A stretch of 27,923 nt of DNA. Origin: Hymenopellis radicata. Its lineage: Eukaryota > Basidiomycota > Agaricomycetes > Agaricales > Physalacriaceae. Positions 1-11,261 of the stretch are shown here, piece after piece. The notes beneath the pieces were generated by a model. The model made no database searches and was not told where the DNA came from. It was given only the letters and a program-made list of their open reading frames with translations. Each line of letters begins with the position of its first letter. Within the stretch, counting starts at the first letter, position 1. The stretch is from assembly GCA_015501595.1 (NCBI GenBank), contig JADNRX010000649.1, positions 1 to 27,923 on the forward strand, written 5' to 3'. Both the position numbers and the translations under genes were made by a program.

Positions 1-2
1 GC

Positions 3-251
3 AGACACATATTTCGTTCACGAGATGACGACCTCATGAGTTGGCCCAACCGGAAATCGGGGGATAATGGAAACGTCGATGCGGAGTAAAGAGCAGGTGA
101 TGGGTGCACCTGGACCGATAGTCTAGCAGATAGACTCGAGGAGCTGGAGGTGACCGTGTACAAGGCTCAGCTGCACCTGGCAGGGTCATTCTGGCATGAG
201 CTGAGACGGCGAGAACGCCTGATAGACGCATGGTTCAGAATCAGACCGTAG
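3..251 (+). pseudogene. C-terminal coding fragment with in-frame stop, cut by window edge
   Basis: One frame reads as plausible protein from the left edge to a TAG at 249-251, broken only by a TAA at 87-89. The part after the stop (…SLADRLEELEVTVYKAQ… ending AWFRIRP) is rich in Leu, Glu and Arg and could form an amphipathic or coiled-coil helix. The part before it (…FRSRDDDLMSWPNRKSG…) is charged and polar. I see no splice pair of realistic length that would remove the TAA, so I read this as the 3' end of a gene that has picked up a nonsense codon. It could equally be a chance open frame. The family is not recognised and the rest of the gene lies outside the window. Confidence 0.3.
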
Positions 252-797
252 GAAAATAAGCGCCATCTGTCGTGGTTGTTGGAATTTGGTTGGGATGCAA
301 GGTGTATTGTCAGAAAACACCACTCGGATGATCGGACCGGGCTGTTTTTTACGACTTCGACGGCCTCTAGCGCGACAACGAAGACGATTGACGCCATTAA
401 ATATCGTGGGATGCATTCCCGACGCAAATTAGAGCATTTTATTTTTTGCTCATTTTTTTGGTCTACATGAAGATATAACTTGCACTTACCACTGCCAGCA
501 CTAACGCTGTCTCAACACACTATATGCGGTACGTCGGGCTATGCCATATTGATACAAATGTCAAGTAGTCTTACTTAGTTCTTTACCCCTCAATTTCTAG
601 CCACTTTGTGCTAGCGTTCGACACCAACGACGCGTTTGAACGATGGCCGGATGACGGGACCGGCGATCCGAGCAGTGATCAACCGCTGTTCGGATCGTTG
701 TCTCTCACCTCCCACCACCATCATCACCCATGTCGGGCACCGTCGCCGCCATCTTACTCGCTTTCTCCTCGTTCCTGTTATGCTTGTCCTCAGTGCC
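252..797. other. intergenic, no recognised gene
   Basis: AT-richer DNA with T runs around 438-455. One open frame starting near 608 has a reasonable amino-acid mix at its beginning (Asp/Pro-rich) but no ATG, and it degenerates into a His run from CAC/CAT codons near 713-730. I do not call it a gene. Confidence 0.4.
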
Positions 798-1145
798 CGT
801 TGGACGACTGGGCTGCTACGCGTAAGCCCTGTCAGAACAGGCCGCACTTATATGATGTTCGCCCCGTCCACTTGAGAAAAGTTGGCGTCAAGCAGCGCCT
901 TGCCTCGCTGCATCTCACAAGCGGGCTTTACGAGAGCGAGAGCCGGAGGAAGGGACACTGCGCCGTCTGCAGGCGGGCAGCGTCGCGGTGCGTTGTTCAA
1001 CATCATTTACTTACTGCAAACTGATCATTTATCCGTACGCAGTCCTTCCATGGTCCCCTACCACCCACCACTTCATCTCCAAGGACGACCCAGCCTCAAG
1101 CCGAACATGCCACGTCGTACTCACGTGTATGTTGGTTTTCTTCGA
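798..1145. repeat. diverged tandem repeat, copy 1
   Basis: Matches the copy at 1262-1625 at three collinear anchors: CGTTGGACGAYYGGGCTG followed by CTACGCGTAAGCCCT (798 versus 1262), GTYGGCGTCAARCAGCGCC (881 versus 1345), and TGTTGGTTTTCTT close to a CACGTC (1130 versus 1609). The offset drifts from 464 to 479 bp, so small indels have accumulated. No transposase or reverse-transcriptase coding is visible. Confidence 0.6.
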
Positions 1146-1261
1146 TCGTAAGTCCAAGTCGATCGTCCATTTCTTTCTTTCACCCCTCCACAAACAAGTC
1201 CATAAACGCCTCTCCCGTCGCTTCTCTGTTACCTGTTCCCTCTACTTTCCTTTCCGGTGCT

Positions 1262-1625
1262 CGTTGGACGACCGGGCTGTCTACGCGTAAGCCCTATTCA
1301 AGTAGGCGGCACTGAACGATTCCGGTGTCGTCAACTTTGGAGAAGTCGGCGTCAAACAGCGCCAGCCCCCGCTGGATTCCAAGAGTGGACTCTGTGAGAG
1401 CAAGTGCAGGAGAAATGAGCGTCGCTCAGCATTACGGTCCGTTCTTTCATTTTCCTGTTTTATCCTGTACTTGGATATTTCTCAGAACGGATTTTCTTCA
1501 CCTACGTCGACGGCTGTGTTATTGCCCATCGTGCACAGGTGCCTTCCACTCCTTAGAGCTTGCCCGAGTCGAATTCCGTTGCGTCGAGCCACGTCAGCAT
1601 CAGGTGCATGTTGGTTTTCTTTTGC
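1262..1625. repeat. diverged tandem repeat, copy 2
   Basis: Second copy of the unit starting at 798, in direct orientation and adjacent. The shared part includes the segment around GCGTAAGCCCT and the block following GTCGGCGTCAAACAGCGCC. The middle of each unit is much less similar than its ends. Confidence 0.6.
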
Positions 1626-1904
1626 GATCAAGTCCGCTCACCTTTTTCCAGTCCACCACCACCATCTGCATCTGCCCCTAATAACACTGACCACATAATC
1701 CTAAAATCAGGAAGACCTTTTGGCTTCAAGCATGCAGGCCTGAATGGTAAGCCGTCAATGTTTCCACCACAGCATCCCAACTTTCGGTTTTTTCCAGCAT
1801 GACGCGCGCTTCCTACGTTAAGCACAAGATGAAGCCTGCGAGCACTTAGCCGATAATGAGGCCTGCGTGCCCAACTACGATGAGGACACTTGTGAGTGAC
1901 TCTT

Positions 1905-2060
1905 ACAGTGCGACGACGGATGACCACCTGCGACGACGACCACTCCGTTGACGACGACCTCGGCAGGACCATCCCCCATTTGACCACCCGCAACAACGAC
2001 GACCACCCGCAACAACGACGACCACCTGCCACAACGGCGACGACCTGTGACGAGGATGTC
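1905..2060. repeat. GACGACCACC-type simple repeat
   Basis: Low-complexity run of GAC, CAC and AAC triplets (units such as CAACAACGACGACCACC repeated with changes). It opens long but compositionally biased frames on both strands, which I do not treat as genes. The repeat phase is a multiple of three, so it could derive from an Asp/His/Thr-rich coding tract. Confidence 0.6.
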
Positions 2061-3788
2061 GCTCCATGAGGATGACGGCAATACCGATTGCGCCATGTCA
2101 CCCCCCGAACAGCTACCGCTTCCCTCCTTCGCCCATGAGCAAGGTCCTTTGACAGGCAAGTCCTTTCGCTCTTAGCTGCAGTTTCAACCGGTAACAGCCT
2201 CTAGAGAATGTGAGCGCCATTAGGCAAGGACTTCTTCACAAGGCCGAGCACGACGACTTTGTGAAGGACGAGTAGAGGTAGGGACAAGGGACGACGACGA
2301 CCACCTCGGTGTCGGGGACGAGGACAGCGGGTTGAGAGTTGCGACATTTGCTCGATCTTCTATTAGCGACGAGTGCAATGTTCATGCTCGACGATAATCT
2401 TTGCCCAGCATTCTAGTTGACCTGTTTGTTAGTCTAGATAGATAACTTTCTGATATATTGTTGTTTTGAAATATTATTCTATTGCTATTCTACTACTCTT
2501 TGTAAGGATTTTAAGCTAATTGTATATGTCTCTGAGTGATTTGTGGATAGCTTGAGGCATTGCCTCCAGCTAACTGTAGTAGAATTGACTGTGTGTGAGT
2601 TAACTTGAGGAATGTTGAGAGTCACTTAAAGTAAGTTGGGGATAACTCAAGCAAACTTCAGAGCAGCCTGAGTTAGGCTGCAGGGGGGAACCTTTCTCAG
2701 AGTTAGCCTCACAACTTATCTGATTTCTGATCTCCTGAGCAACTCTAGTCAGCTATGGTAGTCCTTAGTTATCCAGAGTCCAATACACCTTTTCCTGATG
2801 ATGTAGTGCCAGCTACCTGCATGCCTACTGCCACGGTGGCAGGTAAAATCTTACTGCCACGGATAATGCCACCTGTGACGGCGTTGATCATTGGGGAGAA
2901 GGCGGCTCTCATTATCGCAGAGGATCTCGCGTTAGTGAACAAGTAGGGTGATATACTTGAACTCGACGTACAGTCTTCGACGAGGTTGTAACTCAATTAC
3001 TCATTCGAAGCTGGCTTCAATGTAGCAAGACTAGGTTGCTGGAATCTGCGCGTAGCTATTCAGAACGTGTATGCCTGCAGCACGGGCTGACCGGTGGCGG
3101 TGTGTCGGCAGAAACCGTGCTTGAGCTCTCTTCAAGCCTTCTAGACTCTAGAGCCCGTTATGGTTCTGGTTAGGCGCGCACGAGATACAGGTGCGAGGTT
3201 CAGGAGACCAGGACGGAGATCGCTCCGGTTTCAGAAATGAAGATGTGATGGTTGTTCTGCTTCTCTTAGTGTGAGTTTCCTTCGTTCTATTCTTGTGTCT
3301 TTGATACTGCAAGCTCTGAGGGAACTTGGTTCTATCTGTATTGACTTAGGTGCGGCCTAGTCATGTTCGCGTTGGTCGTCTTGACAGCTCTTCTTACAGT
3401 TAACGAACCTCTGTTTGTTCTTCGAAGGATCGCATGTTGAGGTCGAAAGTAACCGGATCGAGAATGAGAGCCTCCACATGCGTTCATCAAGCTTCGCATA
3501 TCGGAACTTACTTTGAGCCGTGACTTCTTCCGTCTTGTCCGTCCTAACTGTTCTACAAGCTGATTGATTGTGCGTATCATGTTGCACTCTAGACGCTCGC
3601 TATTCAGGCATGGCGATCTTACCTGATGATCTCTGAAGGGTGAGCACATGTACTCTGAGATGAATGTGTACTGAGTCTCCATAGCGCTTGTTATGAGGAC
3701 GATCAGTTTCACTGTTTTAAGGCTTACCTATTCTCTAGCCTTCAATACAAAGATGCGGGCAGCTATCGAGGTTCAACATTAAACCATC
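2061..3788. other. intergenic, no recognised gene
   Basis: Two characters are visible. 2400-2750 is AT-rich with many stop codons. 2755-2946 holds a 63-codon ATG-initiated frame (…PPVTALIIGEKAALIIAEDLALVNK) without recognisable domain or intron. Near 2832 lies a perfect short palindrome CTGCCAC-G-GTGGCAG. The segment 3330-3712 is open on the minus strand for 126 codons, but its composition (Arg, Ser, Thr rich) suggests a shadow. This is presumably partly the 5' region of the gene that starts at 3789. Confidence 0.4.
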
Positions 3789-5112
3789 ATGTCAACGACA
3801 TTCGAGGATTCTGGGCTCTCCGTGGCCGACATTCAGTCTCTCATGTCGGCGAACTTAAATTCTACAATTCTCTTCGTCTTTGTCATGGCATCCACACTTG
3901 CATTTTCTTGGTTGCCTTGTATTATATAGGTGACTGCTTCGTATTGATGACCATGTTCTCGCACTGACTTTCTGCTGCATAGTTCAGAGCGCCCACTCCG
4001 ACCGGAAGCGAATCACCTTTGGCACCATCATCGCATTGTTATGGTGCGCCAACACCATCATCATGGGTTTGACGTGGAACACGATGAACGAGATCTTCAT
4101 TACCCATGGAACATCATTAGAGGCGGAATTCAGCTTTTCCTGCGTTGGCCAGTGTGTATCGCGGGGTTCCGCCGTCATTGTAGTTCGTGTTCTCGCTGTT
4201 TTTCTCGCGGATTTCATCTTGGTGTGTCCACCAGCCAAACATTACTTGCGTTCGCTGACATCGTCGAGTAGATCTTGCGCTGCTGGGTTTTGTACGGGGG
4301 CGATTTCAGGATCGTTGCTGCGCCTATTCTTTGTCTGATTACTGAGACAAGTGTGTTCTACTCAATTCCCAGTAAGCTTGTTCGCCTCATATCTTTCTTC
4401 ATAGTTAGTGCCTGTTACGTTCTATTTTACTTCGCCACTGCAGGACAAGAGGTTGATGCTAGCCGGGCCGTTTGGACGCTGGTTTATTATTCGATGACCA
4501 TGGTCACAAATAGTCTCTGCACCTTCCTCCTCCTGTTTCGCAACATGAGTGTCCGCGGCATAGGAGCCATCTTCAAGACGTCTCGAGGAATCATTGAAGT
4601 CTTCGTTGAATCGGCTGCTATGTACGCAATCATCTATATTGCACTTCTCATTGTATATGCATACTATGAGTTTTACTCTCCCAATGTAAAGGTCATGACC
4701 GCATACGCCTATCCTCAGGTGGTATCATATAGTGTTACTGTGGGTACCAATTCATGTAGTCGTCGATCGCGCTAACTTGTATGGTATGCACTGGCAGGGT
4801 ATCGCGCCTACTCTCATCATCGCCCGTGTCATGGCCAGACAATCGCGACCAGGCAATGCACCTACCTCTCCTACTTTGCCGAACATGAGGAGCACTATGC
4901 ACACCATCACTGAGTCTTTGTCATTCGCCAGCGCCTCGAGCCACGGCACGCGTACAGGACTTGCCAGTAGTAATATCGATTTAGAGCAAAGTCGGCGAGA
5001 TGATTTTGCAGATGACCAGCGTGTGGAAGGCAGAAATAGTCGTCACCTTGAGACGCCTAGTACATCTCCAGACAACCGTACCCACGTCACTTTTTCCGAA
5101 GGAAACCCTTAA
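3789..5112 (+). CDS. seven-transmembrane protein of the fungal (Agaricomycete) hypothetical 7TM family
   Basis: Five exons inferred from reading frame and GT...AG ends: 3789-3918, 3983-4221, 4272-4350, 4405-4739, 4798-5112 (introns 64, 50, 54 and 58 bp), giving 365 residues. Hydrophobic segments in order: after NLNSTIL near residue 27, ALLWCANTIIMGL, VRVLAVFLADFIL, the segment after RCWVLYGGDFRIV, YYSMTMVTNSLCTF, MYAIIYIALLIVY, and VTGIAPTLIIARV. The NLNSTIL start, the RCWVLYG motif between TM3 and TM4 and the GIAPTLIIARV ending of TM7 are hallmarks of a large mushroom-fungus family of receptor-like membrane proteins of unknown function. The last 95 or so residues form a polar Ser/Thr/Arg-rich cytoplasmic tail. 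The third intron is 54 bp, in frame and stop-free, so it might be retained. The exact ends of intron 1 are the least certain, because another GT...AG choice there would leave a stop. Ligand and role are unknown. Confidence 0.8.
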
Positions 5113-5772
5113 TTGGGGCGGGTGATGGTTTCTTCACTTTCAGCTCAAAGACATACACATGTACATACTACCTTTATTTGATAATAATTCATTGTCATTA
5201 GACAATTTGATGCCTTTTGTATTTGCCTGTAGTAGCACCGCTGTAATAAGTTGCTTGATCAGTTCAGCAGTGGGCGCTTATGGAAGCGATGAAACGATGT
5301 GGCGTGCAGTTGTCTCCAGTCACCCTCAGTCACCGTATGAGTCATTGTCACGGTAACGCTCCAGGCTCTTGCTTTTGGGAGGCTCAGGGGCATCTCCGTC
5401 AGTTACTATGTTACTATATTTGGAACTGCCTACGCTAAACAAATAGCTAAGGATATACCCCGACAGACCTAGTAGGCAAGCACTAATAAAAAACCTAAGC
5501 AAATGAGTGGTGTAACGCTGTCCGAATTCTACGCTGACTTCAACCCGATGACCAAATCACCCCAAAAAGGAAATCCATCCATCGCAAACAGTGTGCGGGC
5601 AGCTTGGCGGGGAGGCGGCGTGCTCTGAAGATATGACCACCAAATCTGAGCAGCGAGTCGTGTTCCCTGAGCTGCAACAGCAGAGCGAAGGAATAAGGAA
5701 TTGGGAGTGGATGAGGGCTGGATGCATGACGAAGAGGACGGATGAGGTTGCAATGAAAAGACTGCGCCCCAG
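5113..5772. other. 3' flank and intergenic DNA
   Basis: Downstream of the 7TM gene, with AT-rich DNA near 5159-5215 that could hold its 3' UTR and poly(A) region. Overlapping frames on both strands at 5530-5890 are mutually exclusive and none shows a domain or splice structure. The repeat mosaic begins at about 5773. Confidence 0.4.
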
Positions 5773-5857
5773 TTCTTCCACGTATAAACTGATTCAGGCT
5801 TTGCGCGCGCCCTGCGTCTTTGTCTAATCGAGCTCTTTTTTTCAAGCTTACTGCTGG
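5773..5857 (+). repeat. TATA-like leader block, copy 1
   Basis: Begins TTCTTCCACGTATAAACTGA, continues through GGCTTTGCGCGCGCCCTG and TCTTTGTCTAATCGAGCTC, then a T run, and leads directly into a B hairpin. Near-identical copies lie at 7448 and 13691. TATAAA here resembles a TATA element but transcription is not shown. Confidence 0.6.
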
Positions 5858-7447
5858 CAGACGAGTACCTCATCGGTTGATTGCTGTACATGTAACGTTA
5901 GCCAGATGCGCGGAAGACATATTTTTGGCTCTCCCCTTGTACACGCCCAGAGGTGCTTCTTTTGGAGTCGTTTGCTCCAGATCCTTCGCTCCTCACATAT
6001 TCACATCTCGTCTTACTACCGAATCATACTTCCCATCCTCGATATTCAAGCAGTGACCATGATGATCCCGTGGCGGCAGATATGGTGTAGCAGTTAATAC
6101 CTCCTGCCATTCGTACGGGCCATGGTCTAGGTTTGTAACATTTTTCAGGTTTCGGCCTCGCATACGTGTCGAAAGAACTGACTTGCCGAGGTCCTCAAGA
6201 GGAAGGAAGGATGGCGCCGAGGTGCGAGGAGTATGTATCACCCCCCCACTAACCGTCGTACGCGGAAATCAGACCTTGAAATGCAGCCCGGTTGACCCTA
6301 CCGGTTATGCATGTTAGCTGCTGCAGATTCATTTCTTCGGCGTCAACCCACCTGAACATGATCTGGATGGAAGGAGTGACACGCGGGAGTTCCTGTCTCC
6401 CCGCGCTCGTCGCTTCGAAGCCTTTTTCAACCTCGTGGCTGGCAGACCAGTAACTCACCGGTTATTTGCTGCCTTAAACAGACATAGCAGCAATGCCACC
6501 AGTTTTGGCTCTCCACTTGTACTTACTAACTTTGGGATGTGTCTAATTCTTTGGGCCTGGGCATTCCTCCAGCATCACCCCTGCTACATTGGCGAAAGAA
6601 TTTTTCTGCGGCTTTCAAGTTGACGCTAACGGAAAAATTGATGCATACTAACTACTAAGGATGAGCCAGCTTGGTCTAACGGTTAAATAATGTGCAGCTC
6701 ATGTGACGATGGTCGAACACGACGCCTCTTTCTTCGTTTTACTTGGATACGAAATCACCGCCGCACGTATTCGCGAAAGTGTAATGTACGCGCCGCACTG
6801 ATACGATGATGCTGGCTAGTTTCATGAGCGGTACATCGGACCGGCATTCCGTGTGCTCTTTTCTTCTTACCGTCATGCTGCAATTTACGCTGGAGCGTCG
6901 CGAAATTTTGACGATGACCCGCGCCGGACACAACACTCAGGCGAGACGCTGCTTCCTCTGTGAGGCGAAGAACGTAACCACACGTGGTCGGAAAGTCTGG
7001 GTTTATCCATCCGAGGTGGTGCAGCGGTTACTACCTACTGCCATAAAGGTCAGTTTTTTATGGTTCTGCTTCCTTGGCGAGGTGATTGTTCAAACCAGGA
7101 AGAGGATGGCGGAAAAGTCACTTTTGTAGTCTTTTTTCTTCTTGCGGGCCTGGACGATGAGGAGTCCAGATACCTTTGCCCTGTCGTGAAGCGTCCGTGG
7201 TGCGGTTACCTACTGCCATCGGTAGGATGACTCGGTCCATTTTTGGAGTTCGACTTGCTGTGTGCCGAAAGAGGTGACATTGTCGCGTCTCGTTCCCTCC
7301 GCTCGTGGGGTCGCTTGGAGCCTTTTGTAAGTCCTCTGCGGGCAGACTAGTGACTCATCGGTTATTTCCAGCCTCTTAATTAAAACGAAAGTAGTTTTTT
7401 TGGCTCTCCTCTTGCATTTGAGGATCATGAGACTGGCATCGCCGTCG

Positions 7448-7530
7448 TTCTTCCACATATAAACTGATTCAGGCTTTGCGCGCGCCCTGCGTCTTTGTCT
7501 AATCGAGCTCCTTTTTTCAAGCTAACTGCT
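7448..7530 (+). repeat. TATA-like leader block, copy 2
   Basis: Differs from copy 1 by only a few bases across about 80 bp (CATATAAACTG instead of CGTATAAACTG). It again ends in GAGCTC, a T run and a B hairpin at 7531. The block after that hairpin (GCGGAAGACATATTTTTGG, then CTTGTACACGCCCAGAG) is also shared with copy 1. Confidence 0.6.
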
Positions 7531-8767
7531 GGCAGACGAGTACCTCATCGGTTACTTGATGTAACGTTAACGGGAAGCGGTTATGCGGAAGACATATTTT
7601 TGGTTCACCGCTTGTACACGCCCAGAGAGCAGTGGGGCGAAGGGGTGGTCCGCAATGGACCGACTGCGTAGGGATGCAGCGCTTCGTCAGCCGTCGAGTC
7701 CACCCTCACCTCGGCGCACGACAGCGCTCACCAACCTCCTCAAGACCATCTCCTCTCCTCGAACTCCTCGAGACCGTTTCCTCCAATCAACATCTCGTCA
7801 CCTCCCCGCGACCACCTCCCAGAAACACCTCATCACCCTCGAGACCATTTCCTGCCATCAACACCATCTTCTCCTCAACACGCGAGTACGGCTAAGGCGG
7901 AAGGCAGGTGTAGTCGTCCTCAGATGCGCGAGTAGTATAGGCGAGACGAGTGCAGGACTCACATCTTCCTTTGCGGGCTTGGAGGACGAGGAGCCAGCGT
8001 CCATCGCGGATAAAGGCACACCTTGTTGCCCTCAAGCAGGTTTCAACTTTCCCATGACGGCAGATATGGTGTAGCAGTTACTACCTCCTGCCATTCGTAA
8101 ATGGATCGGGTGGTCCCATTTTTGAGGTTTCGGCCTTGCATACGTGTCGGAAGAACTGACTGAGGTGACATTATCGCGTCTCTTTAAGCCGAGAAAGGAC
8201 AGGATGGCGTATCACCCTCACTAACTCGTCGCACAGAGATTCGGACTCCAAAACGCAGCCGACGGTTAAGCTGTTAACTGAGAGGAATTCAACTGCAGGT
8301 TCATCTTCTTCCCCGCGTCTACCCACCTACGCACGACTCGCTCGCAGATCCGTTAGAGCCTTTTGCAAGTCCTCTGCTGGCAGACTAGTAACTCATCGGT
8401 TATATGCTGCCATTTGTAGCAATCAATAAAGCATTTTTGGCTCCCACTTGCATTTGGGAATGTGTCTTCTTCGCAAGCGACCGGGAATACGGCAAACAGC
8501 ATCGATGTCCGTCATTGAGTCAATGCGGGGGCGTCGAACACCGAGCCCACACGCACCACGACGTAACTGGGCTCTTCATTGTGCGTTAAAGGGAGCAACG
8601 AGGAGAGGAGGAGAGGACACAGTTATCGCGCAGGAGTTCTTTTCCGGTCATAGGAACTTCTTGTGCGTCAACGGAAAGACAGGGAGGAGAGGAAGATGTG
8701 AGACCTGCACGATAGATGGTTCGTCTCGCCTAGCTGTTGTGATTCGCTCAATTCCTAGCTTGACTGT

Positions 8768-8797
8768 GGCAGAGGTGGGGTAGCGGTTACCCACGCC
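8768..8797 (+). repeat. hairpin A variant with changed but still paired stem
   Basis: Here the inner arms are GTGGG and CCCAC instead of GGTGGT and ACTACC, while the loop GTAGCGGTTA is kept. Outer pairing is shortened to GGC/GCC. Both arms changed together, as expected for a maintained RNA or DNA hairpin. Confidence 0.55.
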
Positions 8798-8958
8798 ATA
8801 CTAAGACTTGGTGATGTATAATTTTTAAGGATGATCGTTCAAGCCTAGTCTTTTTTCTTCTTGCGGGCTTGGAGGACGAGGAGCCCAGGTACTTTGTCCT
8901 GCCAGTCGTCAAGTGGCTGGTTGGTTTCCATCAACTTGAAGCTGCTGCTTTCCATCGC

Positions 8959-8994
8959 GGCAGAGGTAGTGTAGCGGTTACTATGACCTATGCC
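8959..8994 (+). repeat. hairpin A variant with AGT/ACT pair replacing a wobble
   Basis: Inner arms AGGTAGT and ACTA-TG-ACCT: the G·T wobble of the usual copy becomes an A-T pair, with a two-base bulge. Loop GTAGCGGTT is unchanged and TAGTGTAGCGG still fits the A-box consensus. Confidence 0.5.
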
Positions 8995-9694
8995 ATATAC
9001 TGATGCGAAACATGTGTTTTTGAGGTTGACATTATCGCGAGGATAAGGTGCGGTTCACTAACACGGCGCACGCGGGAATTCACTCCGCCTCCCTCAAAAT
9101 GCAGCTGGGTTGAGTCGTAGGAGGAGTTCAACTAGTACACTTAGCCACCTCTTCTAAGGACGCATGATGTGAACTGGACAGGTAGCGACTCGCATCTTCT
9201 TCTCGTCGGTTGAAGCCTTCTCTGCTGGCAGACTACGAGTAACTCACTGGATACTGTCAGTACGTACTGACTACGAGCCACCTTGACGTAACGGTCAAAG
9301 TGTAGCTCATGCCTCGGGAAGCTTTTTTTTTGCTTGGACACGAAATCCGCGTCGCAGCCACACGAAGAACGTTCATACTTACGCGACCTGGATAATCCGA
9401 GCGGTACATCGGACCGGGATTCCGTTCGCTCTTTTCTTCTCACTGTCATGCACTGGGCACGAAAATTTACGATGAGCCGCGCCGGACACACACCGTTTCT
9501 CCTGGGAGGCGAAGAGGGAGACCTCACACACACGCCTGGTTGGCCCGCTTGACAGGAGGAGGCTGCAAAAAAGACGTCCTCGTGGCGTGGTGTACCTGCC
9601 TCCTCTTAGGACCCTCCCCGTCTATCTTGTGAACTGCGTAATGGAGGACGACGACGACCAGCTTTGGTTTTTGCTGCGGAACGACCCCTGTGGC

Positions 9695-9728
9695 GGCAGA
9701 GGTGGTGCAGCGGTTACTACCTACTGCC
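9695..9728 (+). repeat. hairpin family A, best copy
   Basis: Arms GGCAG+AGGTGGT and ACTACCT+A+CTGCC pair over 12 bp with one bulged A, closing the 9-base loop GCAGCGGTT. The string TGGTGCAGCGG fits the tRNA A-box consensus TRGYNNARNNG at every position. Other copies: 6075-6108, 7014-7042, 7197-7217 (truncated), 8059-8092, 8768-8797, 8959-8994, 9909-9938, 12921-12957, 13441-13475 (degenerate). The last run of T or the next repeat block follows within about 100 bp in most copies. Confidence 0.65.
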
Positions 9729-10114
9729 ATCCATCATGCCTGGAACGCGATTTTTGACGGTTCTTGCTACCGACGTGCCGATAAAGAAGAGAGGATCAGA
9801 TTGGGGAGTGTCTAGACGGAAGACACTCCCCGTAGTCTCTTTTTTTCTTGCGGGCTTGGAGGACGAGTTGCCAGATACTTTGCCCTGTTCGTCAAGCGGC
9901 TACTTGGCGGCAGAGGTGGTCCAGCAGTTACTACTGCCATACACGCTTATTCTGGGTTGCTTCCATTTTGAAGTTTCGGCTTCCTGTGGTCTCGCCTAGA
10001 ACCGGGTTGACATTATCGGTTGGAAGAAAAGGATGGCGCTGAGGTATGAGGAATATTATCCCCCTGTTAAAGCCTAACTCATCACTCACGCAAATTCAGA
10101 CCTTGAACTGCGGC

Positions 10115-10151
10115 CGAGTTGACCTAACGGTTACTACGCATGTACCACTCG
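10115..10151 (+). repeat. hairpin family I
   Basis: CGAGT and ACTCG enclose TGACCTAACGGTTACTACG. Related copies are at 6283-6321 (GCAGC/GCTGC arms, CTACCGGTTA inside) and, more decayed, near 8255 and 9101. Each is followed by a block ending CAACCCACCT or CTACCCACCT. Confidence 0.45.
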
Positions 10152-10360
10152 TTCGTCATGTCCTTTTTTTCGCTTGGTGCCGATTCAACCCACCTCTTCT
10201 ACGCACGACGATGTGGCTCCCTCCGCTCGCATCTTCCTCTCGTCGCTTGGAAGTCCTCTGCTGCAACGCTGCTGGCAGGCTAGTATTTCACCAGCTCTTC
10301 GCTGCCTCTTGGTGTTTCCGGAAGCATAAGCACTTTTGACTCTCTACTACTTGGAGATGC

Positions 10361-10394
10361 GAGCCACCTTGACGTAACGGTTAAAGTGGAGCTC
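10361..10394 (+). repeat. hairpin family C, best copy
   Basis: Outer arms GAGC/GCTC, inner CAC-C-TTGA against TTAA-A-GTG, loop CGTAACGG. Copies: 6663-6700 (TGGTCTAACGG, perfect A-box fit), 9275-9308 (TTGA/TCAA, fully Watson-Crick where this copy has a wobble), 11408-11435 (CACGT/ACGTG), 12212-12242, 13593-13622 (CGAGT/ACTCG; TAGCCTAACGG, perfect A-box fit), 13916-13943 (weak), 14444-14480 (TAGCCTAACGG, perfect A-box fit). Several are followed by runs of 5-9 T within about 25-60 bp, for example after 9308. Confidence 0.6.
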
Positions 10395-11261
10395 GTGGTC
10401 GTGAGTCTTCACATTTGTTTTGGCCTAGACACGAAATCGCCGCCGCACTTATTCGCGGAATTGTAATGTACGCCGCCTCGCCGGCTTGCATTACATAGAG
10501 CAATGACTTGTTCCGGATGCAAGTGATTCTTCCTGGCAAGGCCAAAACTCAACGTCATCCATCGCTCCCTGTGCCGTTAAGAGCGCGTAGTTTCATGAGC
10601 GGTACAGCGGACCGGGATTCCGTACGCTATTTTCTCCTCTCATGTTGCAAAACTTTTACGATGAGCCTCGCGGCTGCCCGAAGGAGGACACCATACTCAG
10701 ACGGTACACCGTTGCCTGTCCTCGCACACACGCTGGGCCCCGATGATGCGAGCTTGGCGATGTGAGTAGGCGCGACACGCGCCGTGAGGCGGAGGATACG
10801 ATGATAGCAAGTACAGGATTGCGTGTTTTGTCCTCGACTTGCTCTGAATCATCATGCGTTAGTGCTACTCTTCTTCGCGCCTGGGTTGTTTGTCCGAGTC
10901 GAGCGCAGGCCCGGCGGCCATCTCACATTCTGGGAGATGGAAGACACGGGGACATAGCGCATGACAGAGGGATGCATTTAGGTGAGAAAATGTGAGGAGG
11001 AGGCGAGCGCCTCTTCTGACCGCACGACGTCGCCATCTTTCGAGGAGGAGACACACACAATGTTGGCTTTGACTTCTGTGGCCGTGGTACCTGGGTTGCC
11101 AACCATTAACGACTCTTTCTCGCTGTGTCATGCGCGCGCTCAATCTATCCGAACGGCGTCTAGATATTTCCCACCCCACAACTTCTTCCAATAAACTGAT
11201 TCATCGCGTTTCTGTCTGCCCGAGCTCGTCGTTCAAAGTCTTCTTTTTCATGTTTGCTGCT

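Noticed and set aside
1628..2159. Long minus-strand frames over the GAC/CAC repeat
   Set aside because: They result from triplet repeats without stops and have extreme composition (Val/Arg/Ser runs).
7583..8074. 163-codon open frame inside the array
   Set aside because: It starts in a repeat block shared with 5906, runs through CT-rich internal repeats (CTCGAGACC units near 7770 and 7838) and ends inside an A hairpin. Not a gene.
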